From the NCBI RefSeq assembly GCF_039710355.1, contig NZ_JBDKWZ010000005.1, positions 248,001 to 312,000 of the forward strand: DNA of 64,000 bases. The letters run 5' to 3'. A program made the translations under genes and the position numbers. Under the pieces are notes generated by a model. It saw nothing but the letters and a program-made list of their open reading frames with translations, did no database searches and was not told the DNA's origin. This DNA comes from Rapidithrix thailandica (GTDB taxonomy: Bacteria > Bacteroidota > Bacteroidia > Cytophagales > Flammeovirgaceae). Shown here one piece after another: positions 43,154-51,969 of this stretch (position 1 is the stretch's first letter; every line of letters begins with the position of its first letter).

Positions 43154-43186
43154 AAACCTTCCAGGTTTCCCAAACCTGGAAGGTTT
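43154..43186. repeat. REP palindrome, right copy (gpmI terminator)
   Basis: 15-bp perfect stem (AAACCTTCCAGGTTT) with a CCC loop, 21 bases beyond the gpmI stop codon. Confidence 0.9.
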
Positions 43187-43207
43187 AAAAGGTATGTATA
43201 AACAAAA

Positions 43208-44728
43208 TTAAATCAAGCTTTCTCCTGTCATGGCAGCCGGTTGAGATACTCCCATCAGTTTGAGAATGGTCGGAGCGATATCCCCCAATTTCCCATCTTT
43301 AATACTTCCTTGATATGCACTGTCAACCAAAATACAAGGCACCAGATTGGTAGTATGTGCAGTGTTGGGCGTTCCGTCCGGGTTAATCATCATATCCGAA
43401 TTACCGTGGTCGGCAATGACGATGGTAGCGTAACCGTTTTCCAAGGCCGCATCGATTACCGCTTGCGCACATTGGTCTACGGTTTCACAAGCTTTTACTG
43501 CGGCTTCAAAGACACCCGTATGCCCTACCATATCCGGGTTGGCAAAGTTCAAACACACAAAATCCGTTTCCTGAGCTTTCAGTTCGGGAATGATTTTATC
43601 CTGAATCTCCTTAGCACTCATTTCCGGTTGCAAGTCATAGGTTGCGACTTTAGGAGAAGGGCACAACAAGCGCTTTTCCCCTTCAAAGGGCTCTTCCCTA
43701 CCACCGGAAAAGAAGAAGGTAACATGAGGGTATTTTTCCGTTTCTGCGATACGGATTTGCTTTTTACCCGCTTTTTCCAACACTTCTCCCAGTGTTTCGG
43801 TGAGGTCTTCATTTTGGAATACGATTTTTACATCTTTGAAAGTCTCATCATACATGGTCATTGTGACATAGTACAAGTCGAGCTTTTTCATTCCCTGTTC
43901 CGGAAAGTCTTTTTGCGTAAGCGCTTCGGTAATTTGGCGTCCCCGGTCGGTACGGAAATTAAAGCAAAGGACTACATCTCCTTCTTCAATGGCAGCCAAG
44001 GTATTTCCTTGCGCATCCACACCCACAATCGGCTTGATAAACTCATCGGTCACCCCTTCGGCATAAGATTCTTTAATGCTTTGTAAGAAGTCCGTGGTTT
44101 GTGTACCGGCACCTTTTACCAGTGCATCATACGCCAATTGTACCCTTTCCCATCGCTTATCACGGTCCATTGCATAATAGCGACCTACTATCGAAGCCAA
44201 TTGCCCGGTAGTATTAGCCATATGTCCTTGCAGGTCTTCTACGTACTTCAAGCCCGCTTTAGGGTCCGTATCACGCCCATCGGTAAAAGCATGTACAAAT
44301 ACTTGCTCCAAGCCATAGCTGTGAGCTGCACTGAGCAAACCTTTCAAATGATTGATATGTGAATGCACCCCTCCGTCAGACAACAAGCCCATGAAGTGTA
44401 CTTTTTTTCCATTTTGTTTCGCATAGTGAAAAGTATCCTTTAAGGTAGTGTTTTCGGCCAAAGAGCCATCTTCCACGGCCCGGTTGATACGTACCAGCAT
44501 TTGGTATACAACCCTCCCTGCACCCAAGTTCATATGCCCTACTTCCGAGTTTCCCATTTGCCCATCCGGCAATCCTACGGCAATGCCGGAGGCTTCCAGC
44601 TTGCTATGTGCATATTTGGTGTACAAAGAGTCGATAAAAGGAGTGTTCGCTTTATCGATAGCGGATACTTCCTTGTCGGGAGCAATGCCCCAACCGTCTA
44701 AAATCATTAAGATTACTTTCTTGTCCAT
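43208..44728 (-). CDS. gpmI: 2,3-bisphosphoglycerate-independent phosphoglycerate mutase
   Basis: 506 residues; cytoplasmic glycolytic enzyme of the alkaline-phosphatase superfamily with two metal ions. ILMILDGWGIAP and the phosphoserine site in DGQMGNSEVGHMNLGAGR; HAFTDGRDTDPKAG; C-terminal metal ligands in NFANPDMVGHTG, IADHGNSDMM and NTAHTTNLVP. Full length. The REP palindrome downstream is its likely terminator. Confidence 0.96.
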   Translation of the reverse strand: MDKKVILMILDGWGIAPDKEVSAIDKANTPFIDSLYTKYAHSKLEASGIAVGLPDGQMGNSEVGHMNLGAGRVVYQMLVRINRAVEDGSLAENTTLKDTFHYAKQNGKKVHFMGLLSDGGVHSHINHLKGLLSAAHSYGLEQVFVHAFTDGRDTDPKAGLKYVEDLQGHMANTTGQLASIVGRYYAMDRDKRWERVQLAYDALVKGAGTQTTDFLQSIKESYAEGVTDEFIKPIVGVDAQGNTLAAIEEGDVVLCFNFRTDRGRQITEALTQKDFPEQGMKKLDLYYVTMTMYDETFKDVKIVFQNEDLTETLGEVLEKAGKKQIRIAETEKYPHVTFFFSGGREEPFEGEKRLLCPSPKVATYDLQPEMSAKEIQDKIIPELKAQETDFVCLNFANPDMVGHTGVFEAAVKACETVDQCAQAVIDAALENGYATIVIADHGNSDMMINPDGTPNTAHTTNLVPCILVDSAYQGSIKDGKLGDIAPTILKLMGVSQPAAMTGESLI

Positions 44729-45070
44729 AAGCTTTAAGTTACGAGCATTAAGCTGATTTTTCTTTTGGAATGAAAGGGATTGGTTGGCGAGTGCCTGACG
44801 GTATAATTCTAATAATTCTAAAAAACATCTCTCTCGTGATTTTCTGAGAATTAATGAAAATAACTGCCATATTCGGCAGCATTGCCAAAGGCTCCGTCAC
44901 TACTTGTTTCCCTTCATCCGTATTGCCGTACAAAATTAGTCATCGTCAGGCGAGATCGTAAAGAGTTTGGAGAATAATTCTAAAAAATTAGTAGGAAAGA
45001 AGGGCAAGAGGAAATGGAAAAGGGTGTTTAACCTGCTTTTCAGTAAGGGGGCTGTAAGTCTATACTATTG
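44729..45070. other. Upstream region of gpmI, no gene seen
   Basis: About 340 bases with AT-rich stretches and short direct repeats (AATTCTAATAATTCTAAAAAA near 44805, AATAATTCTAAAAAATTA near 44975). No frame here looks like a protein. Confidence 0.45.
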
Positions 45071-45107
45071 AAAAAGCCCTTTCAGTTAAGGCGTATAGCG
45101 AAAGGGC
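45071..45107 (-). terminator. Terminator of the small-gene/Rieske pair
   Basis: Stem GCCCTTTC/GAAAGGGC with a 16-base loop, followed on the minus strand by five U. Confidence 0.6.
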
Positions 45108-45145
45108 GATAAGTACATTGTTATGAAATAAACGTCTGTAAGGAA

Positions 45146-45403
45146 TTAATCTTCCATTTCACCTTCCGGCAGCTTTTTGAGGTTTTTGATAAACCGTTCG
45201 TAATTGAAAGGCTGTTTGTTCTTCATAATATGAAATAATTCTACAGATACTGCCTGTCCGATCATGAGTTTTGCATCCGCTTTATCAATGCCTAACTCGA
45301 GCAAGCGTTCATAGGTCTGTGAAGTTTCAGGAGGGTGATTATCAATTATTTGGTTATCCACAATGGTTAACACTGCGCTCATTAATTTTCTGTTGACTCT
45401 CAT
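45146..45403 (-). CDS. Small conserved-looking protein, unknown function
   Basis: 85 residues, helical, soluble; ends in an acidic tail (LPEGEMED). Phrases such as MSAVLTIVDNQI and LLELGIDKADAKLMIGQAVSVELF look protein-like, but I do not recognise the family. It lies 20 bases after the Rieske gene on the same strand and ahead of a terminator, so it probably forms an operon with it. Confidence 0.65.
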   Translation of the reverse strand: MRVNRKLMSAVLTIVDNQIIDNHPPETSQTYERLLELGIDKADAKLMIGQAVSVELFHIMKNKQPFNYERFIKNLKKLPEGEMED

Positions 45404-45423
45404 GTGCTTTGGGAGTTTTGCTG

Positions 45424-45750
45424 TTAAGCTTCTATTCCGATAAATATTCCGTTTGTCTCTACCTTGATGGGGTAGGTCTCAGCTTCTTTGGTACGTAAAT
45501 GACATTCCTGGCCATCGGTCAATTGAAAGCGATAGTGATGCCAAGGACAAACTACTTCGTTGAGTTTATTGACAGAACCTTCACTCAGAGAAGCCCCCAT
45601 ATGTGGGCAAATGTTTTGAATGGCATATAGGTTTTTTCCGTTTCGTACCAAACAAATCTTCTTTTCCCCGGCTATGACTAATTGCAGGGATTGATCGGGC
45701 ATCTCTCGGAAGGCCTCTTCTTCCGAAACAAAAAGTTTATACCATTTCAT
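45424..45750 (-). CDS. Rieske-type [2Fe-2S] ferredoxin
   Basis: 108 residues, one Rieske domain. Cluster ligands Cys48-x-His50 (NICPHMGASL) and Cys68-x2-His71 (VVCPWHHYRF), 17 residues apart as usual for soluble ferredoxin-type Rieske proteins (NirD/BphF-like). Cytoplasmic electron carrier; no oxygenase or reductase partner nearby. Co-directional with the small gene downstream. Confidence 0.92.
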   Translation of the reverse strand: MKWYKLFVSEEEAFREMPDQSLQLVIAGEKKICLVRNGKNLYAIQNICPHMGASLSEGSVNKLNEVVCPWHHYRFQLTDGQECHLRTKEAETYPIKVETNGIFIGIEA

Positions 45751-45974
45751 TCAATGAATATCGGGTTTGTTTACAATTTGTTCGGCTGGATTTTTTTCTC
45801 ATACGTTGGATTATGTAACTTTCATTCTGAATTGTTCGGGAAACAGATCAGGTGAGGTTCAGGACGGACAATAGTATGCCAATCCTGCTTCCAAACCGCT
45901 TTTATTCCAAATGTAAGAGAAAATTTTTGTGATCAGAGTTCTATTAATACTTATTAATTTTTTTTACTACGCAA

Positions 45975-46853
45975 ATGAACTGGCCCCATTCCAAGTCTTT
46001 TTTTGAAAATGCATTGACAAATGTCTGTCAAAACAAGCCACAAATCCGCACAGTAAAGAGTTTAGGAGGGGGCTGTATCAATCAGGCGGTCCGGCTCAGT
46101 ACGGATGCAGGAGAATATTTTTTGAAGTATAATCCGGAGAAGGCCCTTCACTTTTTTGAAGTAGAAGCTAAAGGATTACAACTTTTAGCAAATACCCAAA
46201 CCGTAAAAGTTCCCCAAGTGATCGGTTATGGTAAAACAGAAGATAAGGCATATCTGGTTTTGGAGTTTTTGGAGTCACGCTATCCGGAAGCATTTTACTG
46301 GGAAAATTTCGGACGGCAACTGGCCCGGTTACACCAACATTCGGAGCAGGCTTTCGGGTTGAGTTATGCCAATTACATAGGGGCATTGCCGCAGGAAAAC
46401 GATTGGAAATTCACCTGGGAGGAGTTTTTTTTTGAAAAGCGCTTGAACATACAGTTTGAGCTGGCGCTGCAAAACGGCTTGATCGATTACAGTTACCTGA
46501 AAAAACTGGAAAAACTGAGGTCCCGGTTAGTTGACTTTTTCCCTGTGGAAAAACCTTCGTTGTTACATGGAGATTTATGGAGTGGCAATGCCATGATTGG
46601 TCCCGGCGGACAGGCATGTGTAGTGGATCCGGCGGTGTATTTCGGGCACCGGGAGATAGAATTGGCATTTACCCGTTTGTTTGGGGGCTTTGAACCGGAG
46701 TTTTATGAAGCCTATCAGGAAGTATTTCCATTGCAACAAGGATTTGAGGAACGGGTTGATATTTATAATATCTACCCTTTAATGGTTCATGTCAATTTGT
46801 TTGGGAAAAGTTACCTGAGAGGAATTGATACAGTTTTGCAAAGAATGCTTTAG
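45975..46853 (+). CDS. Fructosamine kinase family protein
   Basis: 292 residues of the fructosamine-3-kinase/ribulosamine kinase family, which phosphorylates glycated amines so that they fall off proteins. Protein kinase-like fold: FLKYNPEKALHFFEVEAKGL with the ATP-site Lys, catalytic loop LLHGDLWSGNAMI, and metal-binding Asp in VVDPAVYFGHREIELAF. Followed 52 bases later by the saccharopine dehydrogenase-like gene on the same strand, so they may be co-transcribed. Confidence 0.92.
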   Translation: MNWPHSKSFFENALTNVCQNKPQIRTVKSLGGGCINQAVRLSTDAGEYFLKYNPEKALHFFEVEAKGLQLLANTQTVKVPQVIGYGKTEDKAYLVLEFLESRYPEAFYWENFGRQLARLHQHSEQAFGLSYANYIGALPQENDWKFTWEEFFFEKRLNIQFELALQNGLIDYSYLKKLEKLRSRLVDFFPVEKPSLLHGDLWSGNAMIGPGGQACVVDPAVYFGHREIELAFTRLFGGFEPEFYEAYQEVFPLQQGFEERVDIYNIYPLMVHVNLFGKSYLRGIDTVLQRML

Positions 46854-46905
46854 TTTTATTGAAAATCAAGATTAACCATTTTACAAACAACACACAAAAA
46901 AAAGA

Positions 46906-48237
46906 ATGAAAAAAATTTTGGTAATTGGAGCAGGAAGATCATCACACACTTTAATCAAATACTTGCTGGAACATGCACAGGAAGAAGATTGGCATGTGAC
47001 CGTAGGCGATATGGACTTGGCTTTGGCGCAGGAAAAAGTGAAAGGACATTCGCGGGGCGAAGCGGTGCATTTTGACGTGACGGACCCGAAATCGCGGGAA
47101 CGTGAAATCCAAAAAGTGGATTTGGTTGTGTCAATGTTGCCTGCCCGTTTTCATCATATCCCGGCCAAAACCTGTTTGCAATACAGTATACCCATGGTAA
47201 CGGCTTCTTATGTTTCTCCGGAAATCAAGGAGATGGACGAAGAAGCTAAAAACAAGGGGATCATCCTACTGAACGAAATGGGACTGGATCCGGGTTTGGA
47301 TCACCTCTCGGCAATGTATATGATCGACCGGGTGAAAAATGCCGGAGGAACCATAAAATGTTTTGAATCCTTTACCGGAGGACTTCTGGCGCCTGTGTCT
47401 GAAAAAGGAAACCCTTGGAAATATAAGTTCACCTGGAATCCTCGCAACGTAGTCCTTGCCGGACAAGGGGCAGTAAAGTTTATTCAAGAGGGACGTTACA
47501 AATACATTCCTTACCACCGCTTGTTCAGGCGTTCGGAAGTAATTGAAGTGGAAGGGTACGGACGTTTCGAAGGATATGCCAACCGCGATTCCTTGAAATA
47601 CCTGGATGTGTATGGCCTGCGCGGAATTCCGACCATTTACCGGGGTACGCTCCGGAGACCGGGTTTCTCCCGTGCTTGGAATATTTTTGTGCAGTTAGGA
47701 GCTACAGACGACAGTTACATGATGGAAGGTGTAGAACAAATGACCCACCGACAGTTTATCAATTCTTTTCTCTCTTACAACCCGCATGATTCCGTAGAAC
47801 TCAAATTGATGCATTATATGCATTTGGATCAGGACTCGGATGTTATGGAGAAGCTGGAGTGGTTAGGTATGTTTGAGGATACGCCTATCGGTCTGAAAGA
47901 AGGAACCCCTGCCCAAGTACTACAACATATCTTAGAGAAAAAATGGGCCTTGACCGAAGAAGACAAGGACATGATTGTTATGTGGCATAAATTAATTTAT
48001 GAATTGGATGGCAAAGAAACGTTTTTGACTTCCTCTTTAGTAGTTGAGGGAGATGACCATCAAAATACCGCGATGGCCAAAACCGTAGGTTTACCACTGG
48101 CCATTGCTACCAAACTGATCCTGAATGGAAAGTTAAAACTGAAAGGTGTGCAGTATCCTACCTCCCCCGAAATTTATCATCCGGTGTTGGAAGAGCTGAA
48201 AAAAGCAGGAATCAACTTTGTCGAGAAAGAACAGTAA
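46906..48237 (+). CDS. Saccharopine dehydrogenase-like oxidoreductase
   Basis: 443 residues. N-terminal Rossmann fold (MKKILVIGAGRSSHTLIKYL), LVVSMLPARFHHIPAKTCL, then the conserved GLDPGLDHLSAMYMID and the C-terminal dimerisation region. The family covers saccharopine and carboxynorspermidine dehydrogenases; Bacteroidota often carry this form for lysine breakdown. No LKR partner gene is adjacent, so the exact substrate is open. Confidence 0.88.
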   Translation: MKKILVIGAGRSSHTLIKYLLEHAQEEDWHVTVGDMDLALAQEKVKGHSRGEAVHFDVTDPKSREREIQKVDLVVSMLPARFHHIPAKTCLQYSIPMVTASYVSPEIKEMDEEAKNKGIILLNEMGLDPGLDHLSAMYMIDRVKNAGGTIKCFESFTGGLLAPVSEKGNPWKYKFTWNPRNVVLAGQGAVKFIQEGRYKYIPYHRLFRRSEVIEVEGYGRFEGYANRDSLKYLDVYGLRGIPTIYRGTLRRPGFSRAWNIFVQLGATDDSYMMEGVEQMTHRQFINSFLSYNPHDSVELKLMHYMHLDQDSDVMEKLEWLGMFEDTPIGLKEGTPAQVLQHILEKKWALTEEDKDMIVMWHKLIYELDGKETFLTSSLVVEGDDHQNTAMAKTVGLPLAIATKLILNGKLKLKGVQYPTSPEIYHPVLEELKKAGINFVEKEQ

Positions 48238-48362
48238 CGATTTGAGGAAGGTTGATGCAAAGGAGGAAAGAAGGGGGGATAGGGTTTCATAATCGTATGC
48301 CCCTTTCTTTTGAATTTGCCCAATGAAACCCTAAGCCCACAATTTTAAAAAGACAAAACTCC

Positions 48363-49910
48363 ATGAATAAACAAGACAAATTTAATTTACTCGAAAATAA
48401 CAACCGGGAAGCAGAGCTGGGAGGGGGTGAAAAGCGCATCGCTTCGCAGCATAAGAAGGGAAAACTGACGGCCCGGGAAAGGATTGGCTTACTGGTGGAT
48501 GAGGGAACGTTTCAGGAAATCGGGAAATTCGTCCGGCACCGGAGTACTGAATTCGGCTTGGACAACGAACACTACCTGGGTGATGGTGTGGTAACGGGCT
48601 ATGGCAAAGTCAATGGCCGTTTGGTGTATATTTTCTCCCAGGATTTCACTGTATTCGGAGGCTCTCTTTCCGAAACCCATGCCGAGAAAATTTGTAAAAT
48701 CATGGACTTGGCTATGAAAAACGGAGCTCCGGTGATTGGTTTGAATGATTCGGGAGGAGCGCGGATTCAGGAAGGGGTCCGTTCACTGGGCGGATATGCG
48801 GATATCTTTTATCGCAATACCTTGGCCTCCGGAGTGGTCCCTCAGATTTCGGCAGTGATGGGGCCCTGTGCCGGAGGTGCGGTGTATTCTCCGGCCATTA
48901 CGGACTTTACCCTGATGGTAGAGCATACCTCCTATATGTTTGTGACCGGACCGAATGTAGTGAAAACCGTTACGCATGAAGAAGTAACGGCGGAAGAATT
49001 GGGAGGGGCCAGCACACATAGCTCGAAAAGTGGGGTGACGCACTTTGCCTGTGCCAACGAAGTGACTTGTCTTCAACAAATCAAACAATTATTAAGTTAT
49101 ATCCCTCAAAACTGTGAGGAAGAGGCACCGGTGTACCCTTATGAAATCAAAAATGAAAAGCGCCCGGCACTGAACGAACTGATCCCGGAAAACCCCAACC
49201 AACCTTACGATATGCGGGAGGTAATAGAAGGAGTGGTGGATGAGCAATCGTTTATGGAAGTGCATGCCAACTTTGCTGAAAATATCGTAGTGGGCTTTGC
49301 CCGTCTGGCTGGAAGAAGCATTGGAATTGTCGGCAACCAACCTTCGGTACTGGCAGGAGTGTTGGACATTAAAGCCAGCAACAAAGCCGCGCGCTTCGTT
49401 CGCTTTTGCGATGCATTTAATGTGCCCTTGCTCGTATTTGAAGATGTTCCCGGCTTTTTACCAGGGACTGATCAGGAATGGAACGGGATCATCGCCAACG
49501 GGGCGAAGCTGTTGTATGCCTTCTGTGAAGCCACTGTACCCCGGGTGACGGTGATTACCCGGAAAGCCTATGGAGGGGCTTATGATGTGATGAATTCCAA
49601 GCATATCGGGGCGGATATGAACTATGCCTGGCCTTCTGCTGAAATTGCCGTGATGGGGGCCAAAGGTGCCGCAGAAATTATTTTCAAACGGGAAATAGCG
49701 GAGGCCAAAGACCCGGAGGCCAAATTACAGGAAAAAGTGGATGAATATACCGAAGCTTTTGCCAACCCGTACCGGGCAGCTTACCGGGGCTTTATCGATG
49801 AGGTCATTAAGCCGGAAGATACCCGGGAAAAATTGATGGCTGCTTTTGAAATGCTGGAAAATAAGGTGGATCAACTGCCCAAGAAAAAACATGGGAACAT
49901 TCCTTTATAA
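48363..49910 (+). CDS. Acyl-CoA carboxylase, carboxyltransferase beta subunit
   Basis: 515 residues of the propionyl-/methylcrotonyl-CoA carboxylase beta family. N-terminal KGKLTARERIGLLVDEGTF; first oxyanion-hole region LNDSGGARIQEGVRSLGGYA; MGPCAGGAVYSPAITDF; second half with FEDVPGFLPGTDQEWNGII and KAYGGAYDVMNSKHIGAD. It transfers CO2 from biotin to an acyl-CoA, probably propionyl-CoA. Biotin carrier and carboxylase subunits are not in the window. Confidence 0.93.
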   Translation: MNKQDKFNLLENNNREAELGGGEKRIASQHKKGKLTARERIGLLVDEGTFQEIGKFVRHRSTEFGLDNEHYLGDGVVTGYGKVNGRLVYIFSQDFTVFGGSLSETHAEKICKIMDLAMKNGAPVIGLNDSGGARIQEGVRSLGGYADIFYRNTLASGVVPQISAVMGPCAGGAVYSPAITDFTLMVEHTSYMFVTGPNVVKTVTHEEVTAEELGGASTHSSKSGVTHFACANEVTCLQQIKQLLSYIPQNCEEEAPVYPYEIKNEKRPALNELIPENPNQPYDMREVIEGVVDEQSFMEVHANFAENIVVGFARLAGRSIGIVGNQPSVLAGVLDIKASNKAARFVRFCDAFNVPLLVFEDVPGFLPGTDQEWNGIIANGAKLLYAFCEATVPRVTVITRKAYGGAYDVMNSKHIGADMNYAWPSAEIAVMGAKGAAEIIFKREIAEAKDPEAKLQEKVDEYTEAFANPYRAAYRGFIDEVIKPEDTREKLMAAFEMLENKVDQLPKKKHGNIPL

Positions 49911-49991
49911 AGAAGGAAATATAGGAAATAGGATCGACCGGAGGTAGTTGGGCGCTTCCTATTTCCTTCCTTCCAGAGAGCTTATTTTGTA

Positions 49992-50098
49992 AGTGAGTGA
50001 TTAAATAAACGAATTGTGAAGTTGCCTATAAACCACACAGGTGTTACTACTTTACCACTCACTCATTCACTATTTCACTATTTCACTATTTCATAAAT
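49992..50098. repeat. Inverted arm plus octamer tract (locus C)
   Basis: AGTGAGTG at 49992-49999 is inverted at 50056-50063, and the right arm continues into TATTTCAC repeated three times. It lies between convergent genes. Confidence 0.65.
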
Positions 50099-50127
50099 CA
50101 AGACATCCTTTGCAACTTGTATTCGTC

Positions 50128-51711
50128 TTATTGAACACTTGCCTCTTCTAACAGGCTACTGCCATTTTTTACCTTTAATCGTTTTCCGACACGGATTTTA
50201 TCAGAAGGGTGTAGCAAGTCGTCTACATACCACCATTCGGCAGTTACTTCTTCCGGCTGGATATCCAAAATCACATAACCGTGATCGCTGAGATTGGCGT
50301 GTTTCATATGAGGGTTGTAGGCCGGATCCCGGTGCTTTTCCTCAATCACTTTTACCGTATCTCTGCTCATATAAAAATCGTAATTCGGAGCGGAAATACT
50401 CTGAACTACAAATTCCGCAGCTACGGCACCTTTTCCGGTTTTAGGATCATATGCTTGCGTATTCAAAGGGTCTTGGGTAACTTCCATCGCTAATGAACTG
50501 TGAAAGTCCCCGGTGACAAAAAGCACATTTTGTTGTTCGCCTAAGAAGTCGATCAGTTTGGTTTTTTCAAACGGATATCCATCCCACATATCCATGTATT
50601 TGGGGTTTTCCGGTTTTTGAAAAGCAACATTAACCCCTGCCAGAATCACTTGGTTGCCTACAATTTTCCATTGGGCCTCGGAGGCTGTCAGTGTATTGGT
50701 AAACCAGTTGTACTGCTCCTGTCCCAACATGGTACGGGTACTGTCCAGATAAGCAGGATCTTGCATGTTTTTTACTTGTTTGCTCCGTCCTTCGGCCCGG
50801 GTATCCAACAGAACGAGTTCCGCCAGATTTCCGAATTTTAACGTACGGTAAATTTTTTGATCTTTTCGTTCACGCATGGGCAACCACTCAAAATAGGCTT
50901 GACGGGCAGCATGAAAGCGCTCGTTCCAGTCACCTTCTTCCGGTTGGTGATTTTGAGCCCCTCCGTTGTAAGTATTGTTGGCGAGTTCGTGGTCGTCCCA
51001 AATGACGATAAAGGGATGTTTTTGATGAGCAGCCCGCAGATCCGGATCTACATGGTATTGAGCATAACGAGTGCGATAGTCCGCCAAGGTAATAATTTCT
51101 TTATCTGGAAGGTGGTTACGGTGCAATGTCGTATCGGCATATTTACCGGCTTTGTACTCGTAAATATAGTCGCCTAAATGAACCACGGCATTGAGGTCTT
51201 CCCGTTCGGCCAGCTTTTTATAAGCATTGAAATAACCCGTTTGATAATTGCTACAAGAAACGAATCCGAACTTTAGTTGTTCTTGGTCGCCTGTGGGTGC
51301 CGTACGGGTTTCTCCGGTAATCGAAGTTGCTTCCAAAGCCAGGAACCGGTAGTAATATTTAGTGCCGGGTTGCAACCCTTCTACATCGACTTTTACGGTA
51401 TAATCGCGAGTAGAATCAGTAGTAAAGCTTCCTTTTTGAGTGATTTGTTCAAAAGTAGGGCTTTCACTGATTTGCCATTGTACTTCCACGGGTTGTGCTA
51501 CATCAGGGGTAACACGCGTCCAGAGGATAACCCGGTCTGTTAGCGGATCACCGGAGGCGACCCCATGATAAAAGGGTTTTAAATTTTTATCAAAATACTC
51601 CGCCAAAGGATCGGAATAAGGGCTTGCACTTTCTTGAGAGGGTTGTGATGCCTGGCATGCGAATACCAAGCCCGCTAACCCTGCCAGAATGAAATTCAGT
51701 ACAGGTTTCAT
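50128..51711 (-). CDS. PhoD-type alkaline phosphatase/phosphodiesterase lipoprotein
   Basis: 527 residues; lipobox VFAC (Cys19). N-terminal PhoD Ig-like domain (RVTPDVAQPVEVQWQISES, GLQPGTKYYYRFLALE), then the metallophosphatase domain with SCSNYQTGYFNAYKK, HLGDYIYEYKAG, WDDHELANNTYNGG and TGDFHSSLAME. It releases phosphate from mono- or diesters at the cell surface. No Pho-type box was seen upstream. Confidence 0.93.
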   Translation of the reverse strand: MKPVLNFILAGLAGLVFACQASQPSQESASPYSDPLAEYFDKNLKPFYHGVASGDPLTDRVILWTRVTPDVAQPVEVQWQISESPTFEQITQKGSFTTDSTRDYTVKVDVEGLQPGTKYYYRFLALEATSITGETRTAPTGDQEQLKFGFVSCSNYQTGYFNAYKKLAEREDLNAVVHLGDYIYEYKAGKYADTTLHRNHLPDKEIITLADYRTRYAQYHVDPDLRAAHQKHPFIVIWDDHELANNTYNGGAQNHQPEEGDWNERFHAARQAYFEWLPMRERKDQKIYRTLKFGNLAELVLLDTRAEGRSKQVKNMQDPAYLDSTRTMLGQEQYNWFTNTLTASEAQWKIVGNQVILAGVNVAFQKPENPKYMDMWDGYPFEKTKLIDFLGEQQNVLFVTGDFHSSLAMEVTQDPLNTQAYDPKTGKGAVAAEFVVQSISAPNYDFYMSRDTVKVIEEKHRDPAYNPHMKHANLSDHGYVILDIQPEEVTAEWWYVDDLLHPSDKIRVGKRLKVKNGSSLLEEASVQ

Positions 51712-51854
51712 ACGAGTTTTGTAGTTTTGAAAAGGTTTATTTGCGCGAAAATAGATTCAATTTTTCAAACTCCTCACAGTTTCATATTTAAGAAATTAAT
51801 AATTGTTTAAGTTGTTGATTTTTAATTTTTTATAAAATAACAATGTGTGCATTT

Positions 51855-51862
51855 TACTTTTG
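51855..51862 (+). promoter_or_regulatory. Candidate -7 box of the susC/susD operon
   Basis: TACTTTTG fits TAnnTTTG; TTG candidates upstream are at an unusual distance. Transcription would start about 100 bases before the susC-like ATG. Confidence 0.4.
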
Positions 51863-51969
51863 TGTCTTATTCTGTTAAAAGACATTTCAAGTATTGTTAA
51901 ACGCCTTTTGCGAGCCTCAAAATAAGCCTCCCTCTAATTTTGCTCCGCATACAAAAACAAAATCTCTCA

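Larger units (their letters stand above)
42413..43186. mobile_element. RAYT unit: REP-associated transposase between two REP palindromes
   Basis: 774 bases from the left palindrome (42413-42445) to the right one (43154-43186), holding a single Y1 transposase gene with a further palindrome inside it. The two ends also serve as terminators for galE and gpmI, so the unit may have been kept for that reason. No target duplication is expected for this class. Confidence 0.75.

Noticed and set aside
43241..44086. Long plus-strand frame opposite gpmI
   Set aside because: The minus strand encodes an intact, conserved gpmI; the plus frame has no recognisable motif.
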